A stretch of 64,000 bases of DNA, taken from contig NC_092671.1 of assembly GCF_964355755.1 (NCBI RefSeq), forward strand, positions 39,015,304 through 39,079,303, read 5' to 3'. This document shows positions 53,722 to 64,000 of this stretch, in pieces. Positions within the stretch are counted from its first letter, which is position 1. Each line of letters starts with the position of its first letter. The translations under genes were made by a program, and so were the position numbers. Source of the stretch: Antedon mediterranea. Taxonomy: Eukaryota > Echinodermata > Crinoidea > Comatulida > Antedonidae. The notes beneath the pieces are model-generated. The model had not been told where the DNA came from and made no database searches. It worked only from the letters and a program-made list of their open reading frames with translations.

Positions 53722-56700
53722 CTACAAATTACTAGGTGTGTTGTGAACGTAGATATCAGAGCTGCAGTCACCCCCAGGGTATCGGATCTCGTGGGCAAGT
53801 ACTGGTCCGCCTGGTTCATTGCCAAAATCAATGAGCACATCCTTGTTGAGGGTCAGGCCTCCTTGTTCAGTGTCCACATCAATTTGCAGCATCACAGACC
53901 CCTCTCTGTTGAAAATGACAAACATCATATTGAAACGTAAGGTAGTGATATGCACAAATATGGTAGTGATCTGACATCGTCTAAATATGAGCACATTTTT
54001 TGTCACATAAATTTTGATAGTGTAGACAGAGTTTAAATCATTATTTGATTTACGATTATATTGATTTATATCAATCAGTATTATATAATAATTAATGCTG
54101 TATAACACTTACTTGACCATGTCTGGGTAGAATTGTACATCCCATTGACTGTAGAGGGAGGTTGTCACAAAAAGGCGTTTACCATCCAGACTTAGCTGAA
54201 TCATCTGAGGTCCACCATGGATGCGTTTTCCATTAAAGTAAAACGGCTCTGGTTGTTCGTCAAGCTCCACATCTTTAATAACTTTCACAGGTCCATTCTT
54301 GCAAACAGACCCACCAAGGAAAATCTAAAAGTATCACATTTTGTGTTTTTAATACAGATCTACCTTCTGCTTATAATACAGTATATGGTTTTGTAATGCA
54401 TATGTAATGTCGCCCTCTAATAAAATAAAAGTCTGACAAGTTTTGGATGCTTGAATATGTTTGCTGCCCTCTAAATGATAAACTTACCTGTCCTACAAGT
54501 TTAGGGTTTTTTGTATCTGTGACATCATATTGTCGAATATCTCCATGTAGCCAGTTACTAAAGTACAGAAACCGATCATCCAATGAGAGTAGAATATCAG
54601 TGATAAGACCTTTCGTAAAAAAAACAACATGGTTACTGATGGTTATTGAGATCAAGAATTGAATCTATAATCTTTATTTTCACAATATTTCATAATTTAC
54701 ATACAATTTAATGTAACAAATAAAAAGAGACAGTCTGTACAGTTGTTATACAATCTAACAACAATCTAACAACAATCTAACAACAATCTAACAACAATCT
54801 AACAACAATCTAACAACAATCTAACAACAGGATGTTGAGCTCCGGAGATCAAAGGGTTTATCTGTGGCTGCAACACGATCAGTTCATGTCCTTTAACAGA
54901 CACAGCACGTTGGGGACAATATGTACATGGTACAGTACAGTTGGTACATGTCGCTCAGTGTCATGCTGTTAGATTTCCTTGCATACCCATGGCATTATCA
55001 AATGAGGGGTTGCGACAGCAACAGAGCGCCATAACACATTGTGTCCGCAACCCCTGTAACATACAACTTAATACAAGTTAAAAATGAATATAAAATATAC
55101 AGAATATATAACAAATTTAATTAATTTGTATTACTGTATTACACAATTTAAAATACACCTATACAATTAAAATAAAGTTAGCGTTTATCAAGCAGATATT
55201 TTTTCGATTTCGACAGGAAATTTTTCAAAGGAAGAGTAACTGCTTTATCTTTGATTATGGAGGGTAGTGATGACCATATAACAGGAAAATTGTTGATAGA
55301 CGAATATTTTAAAGTATCGGTACGTGCAAAAGGGTGGACAAATGTGAGTAATTCAGGATGGCGTTGATTGATATGGATATTATTATTTACAGTACTACAA
55401 AAAGTTACATTATAAAAACAACGAAATATAAAGGAAATTAAAATCATTAAACGTCTATCACGTAAGGAGAACCAACCCAAAGTTATTAAACGTTCGTCGT
55501 ATGATATATGTCCTCAGTGGGGTCCCAGAATACGTCTAGAGGCCCGTCGCTGAACCTGTTCGAGGCGTTCTACGTGTCCTCCATTTCTGGGGCCCCACGC
55601 CGGCAAACCATACTCTAGAATAGGTAGCACCAAAGTTTTGTACAGACACGAAATCGCGTCTGGAGAAAAATTTCCGGCTACAGAAAAAATAAAGCCTAAC
55701 ATTCGAATAGCTTTAGATATTAGATTATCGATATGAACATTCCAATTCAGTTTAGAATCGATATGTAGTACTCCTAAATGTTTATGGCTATCCACCACCG
55801 CAATTGTCTCACCATTAAGAAAGTACAACGGCTTAACAAAGTTACGCTTTCTGGTGATATGCATTAATTTAGTTTTAGACTTTGACTAATAATTGGATCT
55901 AAACAAAATTTATTTACCTGAAAAAAACTGTAATTTACAGCAAAAAAGGTTGAATTGGCTGCAAGTGAAACATTTTTGTTTTTGTTTTCTTTCTATGGAA
56001 GTGATTAACTTTAATAAAACTACAAAATAATCTATTCAAAATCTGATTCAATTAAACTTCTTTTTTTCATGTTTTTGTGGGACAATACATCTTTAATAGG
56101 ATATAAAGATGACCGAAAAACAAAAATCATTTAAAAACAGAAATTTAAAACAAATATCTAAAAAGAGAAAACGAAAATACCTGGCATTGAAGGAAGAGCC
56201 CAGCCCTCAACTTCTTTATTCGCTACGTCAATAACCTTCTCGTGAGCCCATGTACCATTCTGTAATGTAAAAACATAGCGAGTGTTTATACAATAATTTC
56301 TCTATAATAATAATTTATTGAAACTAGACCAATACACGGTGCGTTCTATATACAGATAGACATTCAACAGATACAAATTAATAAAAACAGATACAAAATA
56401 AAACTAGTCAACCACCGACTCGATCGCTGTCGTAGTCGTACGTCACTTATGCAATATACAATGAATTAAAAAGAAAAGAAATACAAACAGTTAAGAAGTA
56501 AAAATTAAACACCCTTATAGTTCAAACAGTTTTGTTTTAACTCCATTTTAGTTGAGATAAAAACAATAGCAATTTCAATCATACACAATTGAATGTGAGC
56601 ATTTTTATCATGCACCACTTATCATATCAACTTTCAACGATTGTGTATACAATACAATACAATATCAACCTGTATTCAAGGCCAGAGAGCTATATTTACA

Positions 56701-59700
56701 ATAGGTTAAACCATAGGGCAAAGTGCTACAGACAATTGAAAAAAAATGATTTCCTATACTCAGCAAATGCACGAGCACTGAACCTCAACAATGCCATTAT
56801 ATTTGTTGAAAAAAAGAGGAGTAGTAGGGCCTATATTTACCCATCCAGCCTCTACACAAAATCCAAATTAACTTGAAATCTGATAAATTCTAGACTATTA
56901 GGGAGGTTTCGCAATCTTACGAATACGATAACGAAAACGGATACGTCACGCACACGTATTCGTTTTTCGTAAGCCAGTAAAAATCTGTTTCGCATGGCAA
57001 CGAAATATTGAGGGCGCCTCCCAAAATATGACTGCGGTAAATGTGAGGGAAGCGCAGGTACGTGTTGCTTGGCTGCCTTGGCCTAGCGTAACATCAAAGC
57101 GAGTGAAGCCTTTAAAAATTGCTATTTATCAAAATTTACCTGGCATTTTAGTAAATTACTTTCAATAAAAGTATAATTATATTATAATCATGAATCATTC
57201 CTGATTCAAATGCAAAATGTGCAAAATAGATCAAAAACTATACTCGTTTTGTAGTTACGAATATGACTGGTGATATTCGTCAACACGAATACGCTTTACG
57301 AATATGAAATGGAGATCAGCTCAAAAGTTTCACAAATGTGTGACGTGTCCGTTTTCGTTATCGTATTCGTAAGATTGCGAAACCTCCCTATTATTACTGT
57401 ATTAAAAATGAACTCACGTCTTTCATGTAAAATCTCATTACATTACTGCTCAAAGCACATCCCACAAAACCTTCCTTTGCGATAGGGTTGTGAAGAAAGC
57501 GAATCTCTAGAGGAACAGCGCCCTCATCGCCCATGTTAATTGTTTGTTGTATGGTATGCTTGTCCCAATCCCAAACGTGAAGGCTTTTTCCATACAAACC
57601 TAAAACAAGTAAAGTGTATTCATTATACAAATCTAAAATTAGCAAAAGTTTCAATCAATTTTTTTTCTATACAGATTCCATTAAAAAATATGACAAAAAA
57701 CTTACCGTTGGTGTAGTCGTCAGGGTTGAATCCATTTAGAAAAGCCTTTGGAGCACCCCATTCTGTGCTTATCATCACATTGTGGAAAGGCTGGTACCAA
57801 AAGTCATAACCAAAAGGAGGGTTATGGCCGTCAGCCTCCCACTTGCCTTTGACATGGAAATCCTCTCCATCAAGAATGATAAAACCACCTGAAAAATAAA
57901 TAAACTCAACATGACATGAATAACTAGGCGGTTGGAAGTACAGTATGTTCCTCTGGCCTTGAATCTCATTATGTCTAGTCCAGTAGATGCATCTGTTCAA
58001 ATTGTCATACATTTTTAATTTTTCCTATTTCCTATTCACTTATGTAGAGAGGCAATTTTCTCTCTTCAAAACGTTGGATTTGCGCAAACAAATTTGTCTA
58101 GTGGAAAATCGGCTTTATACCAACTGTTTCACCTTTTGTTTGAAAAGTGTAAGGATTTGAACCAGTAAGTTCTAATCAGAAACTGGGAGCTCACCTGGTA
58201 TATAGTTTTTCTTTTTTAAACTACTAATTTAGAAACTAGTTCAGTTATCATTGAACTTTTGACCGATTTATCTAGTTCAATATATTGATTATAATAAAGT
58301 TCAAATGAACTTTGCATTGCATCATTCTCAGGACATAAGGCTGGGTTAACATTGCCCTTAGGTTATAGCGTATTTACCATTAAAATGTTCGCTCCAATAC
58401 TAAACCTTTTTAAAAATGCATCAAGGATAATATTAATACTGATGGTCTGTGGGAAGCATGAGGACATATCTTTGTACTTATTTTTGATGCAATACAATAA
58501 GAGACGCAGATTTAGGAAATATTCTGCACCGATGATAACATGTAATTTGACAAATAAAGTATTACCGGTTCAGTTATTCTTGTTTTCTCTCTTTCGTTTA
58601 TCTATATAAATTATGGTTAATTCTGACATAGGCGAGCACAATGGAAAAACTTCGGTATAAATCTCCGCCTTCGATACCTACCTTATCTATCTTAGATGTA
58701 CCGCGAAACGTAGATTTGATAACATTAGTTTTCAGTTCGACGCTATTGTTCCATTTTTGTCTTTTACAACGACAAAATTTAGTGTTACCTATCGAAATTT
58801 GTGGATCTCACAGGGTTATTTTCACACTTGCGCTCTGTTGTTCAACTGCCTTCCGAGTCCGTCACTTCCGGCAAAATGGCCGTTGGTGGCGACATTCAAT
58901 ATTAAATACAAAAATTTTATTTTTAGTGGTTCAACGTATCGTGAATTAGGCCTACTGCAATTAATTTGTTTTAGATATTACCGATTGCTGTCAAGTTCGA
59001 TTTCCAGAGGCGTTGGTTATGTTTTCGAGGACCATTCGGGTACACCCACCAGAGGGTGCGCGAGCGAACCCTCTAGTATTATAAATGTGTATTTACTGTA
59101 CATTTATTATAACATCCATTAGTTTTTACAAGTGAAGTGCGACTCCCAGGCAGGGAATAATTTCGCCAGTGTAGCATAGCAAACAGCCAATACAAAAAAA
59201 ACCTTATTGCTAATGCTACACATTTCTAAAATTGTGTAGCAAAAAATACAATACAAAACTATGTTTCTCGACTCAAAAATCAGTTTGATTAGCAATAAAC
59301 AAAATTTAAAAAATTTTCCCTGACAGGTTGAGGTCGGGTTTTTAGTCATCCCAGCACAAATTATTATTGTATTGTTCTTGGCTATATCACTTGTGCATTT
59401 TAGTTTCATATCATCATATCTACCATATCATGTCATGATCTTTAGCATTTTGAAATCCCAATATGGTAGGTACCCTGCACTAGGATGGCTGCTACAGTAG
59501 GTGAAAATGGTGGAAAGCTTTAGAATAAAGGTATTGAAAATTTGTGATGAGTGACCCAACATGCACCTCAACTCCATAAAAATATGTCACATTTCTAAAT
59601 TTCACATCACATGAAATGATCTCTGATTGCCCTTTCAACTTGTATCAGCCAGAACAAACCAGTCAGCATGACTCAGTACATTCTGAATGGTGTAACTGAT

Positions 59701-62700
59701 CAAATATTCAATTTAATATAAAACTGTAGGTTCTCAATTCTACCAGACTTCAAAACTGGACTTCAAACTAGCCTTCAAGATAGGTTTTGTTTTTTTAGTT
59801 AAAAGGGTTTCTGAAGGTTTTAACACTGTGCTTACAAACCATTAAATTTAGTATTGTCTTTATTATTTATCTATATTTTCTTTTTTTTTACAGGATGTTA
59901 AGCAAATTATATATATTATCACTGGACTTAAATACTTATCCATTATTATGCTGGTTGGCTTAGTACTCACCATATTAAGGGATTAAGGTATATCCCTATT
60001 TAACTATATCCCTATTAAGCTATATCCCTATTAAGCTATATTCCTATTGTACGGAACACTTCCATAAACAATAATTAATAGTACACATAAATCTACTACT
60101 TATTTATTTAACAATTAATTAATTTCTTTATACTCAGAGTTTTCAAAATTTTGTAAAGAAAAAACCAATTAAACCCGATTAAACCAATTTTTTAAAAATG
60201 CTACGTCAGTGGTGTATCTAGCATTTTGACAAGAGTTGGTGTCCACCAAGTATTTGTTTTCAAATAATTTAAAATAAAAATGATTTTTATTTGGAAAAAA
60301 AATAAACGTATGTTTAAACAAATACTTAGGTTCAATTGACTTTTAATACTGGTGTGAGGAAAGGTTAAAGAAACCTGACTTACTTATTTGGGGTACTTCT
60401 AGTAATTGTTTGACCCCTCCCTTTGTTCTGTCAGTCAAATATTCACATTGAATAATTATTAAAGACACCTTCCCTACAATTTGTGATGTTTTGTAAAAAT
60501 AATCCATATATATTACTTTAAAAACATTAAACCAGGTCATTCCTTGTCTTAAATGTACGTTTTATGGTAAATTATGATAAAAAGTGAGAAACAATGCACT
60601 TCCCAAGTAGCTCGCGGCGACTGACCTCTCGTGGACAGTCTTTAGGCCTAGCCTAGCTAGGCTTAGTTTTGTAGGCCTAGCTGGTAAACATCGTACGCTA
60701 GCTATATACCTAGCCTGACGTTGTATAGTTGCTGCATTAATTGTCTTTCTATTTTTTCCAGACTCGGTTAATACAAATTGGGGAAAACCTGGTATTTTCG
60801 CTGAAAAGTTAGGAGTCTTCCATTTATTTTGGCCTCACGATCGATCGAAAAGTGGGTGAATTACAGAAGAAAAACAGAAATATCAATCCGCGTGCAATGC
60901 ATTTTGGGATTTATAGCGGGCCGCTATAATTATTAGAATCGACTTATTTTTCACATTTTTAACCATTTAAAGATGTATTGTCCCCCAAAAACATGAAAAA
61001 TGAAGATTAATTAAATCAGACTTTGAATAGGTTATTTTGTAGTTTCCATATTAAGTTAATCACTTCCAAAGAAAAAAAAAACGGAAAAAAAATAACATAA
61101 TAAATGGTTAAATTCAACCAAAAATCCATTGGCTGGCAGCCAATTTGACCATTTTTTGCTTTAAATTCCAATTTTTTCAGGTAAATAATTTTTTTTTTCG
61201 ATCCAATTTTTTGACGAAGTTAATAACTATTATGTGACATTAAAATGGCATATTCAACAAAAAAAAAATAAAAAATTGTTTTTCAGGGGACAATACATCT
61301 TTAAAGACAAAAAAAGTTATCGCAATAGGACCATATAGTATTATTTTTACATTAAATATAGTTTGTGATCTTAAAATAGATCTAAAAAACGTAGTGAAGA
61401 TGTCTTTAAATAAGCATACCTTTTCCTTCCATAGGATCTTCTCCTTTACCCATGGCACTAATCATAACCTCGCCATTAGCAAGACAATGTGATGTATGGG
61501 GTATGGCTAAACCACTTTTTGTTCTTACTTCTTCTGGTTCAACTATCTGAAAGTTAAGCATGATCAAATTGAAGCTTTCCAAAGCCCTGTCTACACTACT
61601 AAACTTTATGTGATATGCCCATAATATGGACATGATGATGTCATATCACTATCATATATGGGCATATCACTACCATGTTTGGGCACATCACACTTTTTTT
61701 GTCAAACTAGTTTGATAGTGTAGACAGATCTTTAGCTTAAATTAAATATATAGTAAATAAAGTACAGACGAACAAAAAAAAAACAAACAAAAAATTAAAA
61801 AAATTACAGTACTACTACTAGTACTACTAAATAAACTACAACTACTGCTACAACTACTACTGCTGCTGCTACAACTGTTACTACTACTGCAACTGCTCTA
61901 ACTACTGCAACTGCTACAACTACTGCAAATGCTACAACTACCGCAACTGCTACGACTGCTACAACTACTGCTGCTGTTACAACTACTGCTGCTGCTACAG
62001 CTACTGTTGCTGCTACAGCTACTGCTGCTGCTACAACTACTGCTGCTGTTACAACTACTGCTGCTGCTACAGCTACTGTTGCTGCTACAGCTACTGCTGC
62101 TGCTACAACTACTGCTGTAACTACTGCTGTTGCTACTGCTGCTACAACTGCTACTGCTGCTACAACTACTGCTGCTGCTACAACTACTACAACTGCTGCT
62201 ACTGCTACAACTACTAGTACTACTACTGCTACAACTACTAATGATACAACTACTAATGATACAACTACTGCTGCTGCTACAACTATTACTGCTGCTGCTA
62301 CAACTACTACTGCTGGTAGTACCAAACCCTCTGTACTTTATTCCACCCTGAACCATGGGGTTAACAATCATGTCATTCACACTGGGAGATCGATATCATT
62401 CTCACAGAAAACAGAGTTTAGGCTCAGGAGGCTGTGTTGTGATTCTGGGCACTATTTCAATTGTATACACGTACTCAGGCTGCAGAGTTACATTAAATTT
62501 CTGAGTAAATTTGCAAATAAATTTATGATTCAGATAAAAGGTTTGATTTGAATACTAATTTGTTAAATTTGATAATACTAATTTAATTTTTCTTTGGTAA
62601 AAATATGCCTTTATAATATTTAATATAAAAAAGGAAAATATAAAAGCAATTTACAATATAATATAAACGAGAGAAGACCATCAGAGACGATTATTTCAAT

Positions 62701-63930
62701 GTTCAGGTCCTGTTCCTGGAACTCAATATAACTTATGGTAATTCTTCAATAAATCACTCCCATCAGCTTTGTAAAACTGTTAATTTTACACAAACTCAAA
62801 TATTATAAGTGATAAAAATCATGCATTTTTGAAAGAATTTCATTTTCGAAGATCATACCACAAAAAAAACAAAAACCCATAATTTTCAAACAAGTTTTTG
62901 GTCTCATGTGCCATTATTTGGAGTTTTAGAGTATTTTTATGAACGGTCAAAAGTTAGTGGCCAGTAAAAGACGTGGATACATTTTTACTGGTCCTCTTGG
63001 TTAGTTAAAAAATGGAGACCCCTATAAACCACTTACCGTATGTATGATGGGTCTCCGTGGATTTGTGGCAACATCAATGACATATATTCTGGAGGAGTAG
63101 AGACTAGGCATGATCAGCTTTGAACGTTTTTTACTTGCATCGTTCCAGCAACTACTGCAGGCATTCCAACCAGTATGGTGGAGTTCATCATTTAAGTAAG
63201 GCATTGGCAGACGGCTAATTACCTACAAATATTAAATTTAAACTCAATAAATAATCTACATGTAATATAAACCACCTATTATTATAATGTATAGACAAAG
63301 TATCATCATAGTGCTTGATTTTTGGGGTTGGAGAAGTAGAAACAGGACAAGCAATCATAAACTGTTGAAATAATTAATAACATAACATACAGTAGTATTG
63401 GTTTCCGATTCAAACTTAACTTCTAATTAAAGATGTATTGTCCCCCAAAAACATGAAAAATGAAGATTAATTAAATCAGACTTTGAATATGCTAAATTGT
63501 AGTTTTAATAAAGTTAATCACTTCCAAAAAAAAACACGAAAAAATAAATGGTTAGATTCAACCAAAAACCCATTGGCTGCCAGCCAATTTTACCATTTTT
63601 GCTTTAAATTACAGTTTTTTCAGGTAAATACATTTTATTTCGATCCAATGTTTGGTCAAAGTGTATAACTATTACGTTACATTAAAATGGCATATTCAAC
63701 AAAAATTTTGTTCCCAATTATTTTTTCAAGGGACAATATCTCTTTAAACATTAAGCTGAATATGCTTACCTTGCAATATGTAGACGATCTTGGATCAATA
63801 TCCACCGTGGCCAAATAATCAGGTCTACCTATTTCAGTGTTTCTGTAAATGCAGGGGATATACAGCAACTCTTCCCTGGGGCCTTTCATGGCATCCAGGG
63901 GTGTTCGGTATCCAGGTCCTGGGCAGCAAG
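53722..63930 (-). CDS. SELENBP1: Methanethiol oxidase / selenium-binding protein 1, nearly complete (first few codons missing)
   Basis: Exons, 5' to 3' on the minus strand: 63770-63930, 63037-63222, 61420-61546, 57706-57888, 57418-57599, 56181-56259, 54488-54609, 54113-54324 and 53722-53905. All use GT-AG and join in frame to 477 residues (the human protein has 472). The enzyme oxidises methanethiol to formaldehyde, H2O2 and H2S in the cytosol. Conserved blocks are [29 protein letters not shown] with the CxxC pair, [66 protein letters not shown] and [11 protein letters not shown]. The end extends past the usual terminus with a short YVHNTPSNL tail. The first codons and start lie beyond 63930; an acceptor TTGTAG at 63931-63936 is my choice, but the frame also reads on upstream as KCGAN, so this edge is uncertain. 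Confidence 0.94.
53940..54034. mobile_element. MITE-A copy 20 (left end lost), SELENBP1 intron
   Basis: Two GGTAGTGATATG-type units and the right end TTTTGATAGTGTAGACAGAG remain. It fills about half of the 207-bp last intron. Confidence 0.8.
54751..54829. repeat. 11-bp tandem repeat ACAATCTAACA
   Basis: About seven perfect copies. It lies beyond the 3' end of the adjacent minus-strand LINE remnant and may be its terminal repeat tail. Confidence 0.85.
54830..55870 (-). pseudogene. LINE reverse-transcriptase C-terminal remnant with 3' flank, SELENBP1 intron
   Basis: Minus-strand frame 55514-55864 reads [15 protein letters not shown], then [19 protein letters not shown] and [12 protein letters not shown], the thumb and C-terminal end of a non-LTR retrotransposon reverse transcriptase (CR1/Jockey/L2-like). 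After a frameshift, 55178-55480 continues ([18 protein letters not shown]) to a stop. 5' truncation and the frameshift show it is dead. It is in the same sense as SELENBP1. Confidence 0.8.
55925..56096. mobile_element. MITE-B copy 2 (one end visible), SELENBP1 intron
   Basis: The right end GGGACAATACATCTTTAA and the interior TTCAAAATCTGATTCAATTA match the other copies in inverse orientation. The left end is not recognisable. Confidence 0.65.
56901..57388. mobile_element. 488-bp MITE with ~49-bp near-perfect terminal inverted repeats, SELENBP1 intron
   Basis: The left end GGGAGGTTTCGCAATCTTAC is followed by GAATACGATAACGAAAACGG. The right end is their reverse complement, finishing GATTGCGAAACCTCCC. 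TATTA flanks both sides as a likely 5-bp target duplication. Internally, further CGTATTCGT and ACGAATA words are mirrored. No frame codes for a transposase. Its edge is only 29 bp from the exon edge at 57418. Confidence 0.88.
57889..60966. other. Largest SELENBP1 intron, left part
   Basis: No exon is required, since the frame joins directly from 61420 to 57888. CACTTCCGGCAAAATGGCCG at 58863-58882 combines an ETS-like and a YY1-like motif, as in housekeeping promoters. A hAT-like MITE lies at 59151-59322. A short TATATCCCTATTAAGCTATA repetition lies at about 59990-60045. Confidence 0.5.
59151..59322. mobile_element. Small hAT-like MITE, copy 2
   Basis: The ends are CAGGGAATAATTT and AAATTTTCCCTG. 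Its interior is the reverse complement of copy 1 at 41761-41935, including the GCTACACATTTCTAAAATTG part. Confidence 0.75.
60967..61304. mobile_element. MITE-B copy 3, SELENBP1 intron
   Basis: It runs from TTAAAGATGTATTGTCCCCC to GGGGACAATACATCTTTAA. Much of it is nearly identical to the copy at 63427-63747, for example AACATGAAAAATGAAGATTA. Confidence 0.9.
61582..61732. mobile_element. MITE-A copy 21, SELENBP1 intron
   Basis: It runs from AAGCCCTGTCTACACTACTA to GATAGTGTAGACAGATCTT, with ACTATCATATATGGGCATAT and ACTACCATGTTTGGGCACAT units. Confidence 0.88.
61806..62320. repeat. Compound CTG/CTA microsatellite with 72-bp higher-order unit
   Basis: About 510 bp of triplets (ACT, GCT, ACA, GTT) in one phase. 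In the middle, a 72-bp pattern beginning CTGCTGTTACAACTACTG recurs at 61971 and 62043. The Ser-, Val- or Leu-rich frames over it are artefacts. It lies in a SELENBP1 intron. Confidence 0.9.
63427..63747. mobile_element. MITE-B copy 4, SELENBP1 intron
   Basis: It runs from TTAAAGATGTATTGTCCCCC to GGGACAATATCTCTTTAA, TTAA at both edges. It ends 22 bp from the exon edge at 63770. Confidence 0.88.
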
Positions 63931-64000
63931 CTACAACAGAATTTGCTCCACATTTAAATTCACATTAACAAATAGTATGAATAATGATATTACACCAATT

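Noticed and set aside
61804-62380. Ser-, Val- and Leu-rich long frames on both strands
   Set aside because: Products of the CTG/CTA triplet array, which stays open in several frames by composition.

Overview
The window is animal nuclear DNA: AT-rich, intron-rich and loaded with small transposons, with no prokaryotic features. The genes, a single Sin3 gene, the TLNRD1/MESD gene pair and the very frequent palindrome TAGGCCTA point to a deuterostome invertebrate. An echinoderm is my best guess, but this is inference without a database search.

Gene layout. (1) 1700-2631 (+): the last two coding exons of a gene running in from the left, probably EPG5-like. (2) 2632-16185: about 13.5 kb without a recognisable gene, made largely of inverted-repeat elements. 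(3) 16186-17211 (-): intronless TLNRD1 (MESDC1). (4) 18528-19770 (+): MESD (MESDC2) in three exons, head-to-head with TLNRD1, the second intron with a GC-AG boundary. (5) 22634-40580 (-): a complete Sin3 co-repressor gene in 21 coding exons that join in frame to 1293 residues. (6) 40581-53721: about 13 kb of Sin3 upstream DNA holding a 3.4-kb DNA transposon with arms of about 940 bp and a decayed transposase, then a 4.4-kb tandem array with 1.2-1.5-kb periods ending in three hairpins. (7) 53722-63930 (-): nine exons of SELENBP1 (methanethiol oxidase), lacking only the first few codons beyond the right edge.

The repeat fraction is the most distinctive part. One small palindromic family (called MITE-A here, about 90-225 bp) occurs about 21 times, twelve of them inside Sin3. 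Others are a GATGTATTGTCCC family (MITE-B), a family with GGTTCTCACTAGAGACGCAAC-type ends (MITE-C), hAT-like elements, tRNA-derived SINEs, LINE 3' remnants, a minisatellite enclosed by inverted ends, and a 72-bp higher-order CTG/CTA microsatellite. The genes are ordinary conserved housekeeping genes and do not form one pathway. The only functional grouping visible is the TLNRD1-MESD divergent pair. Splice joins were checked by reading frame, exon by exon.
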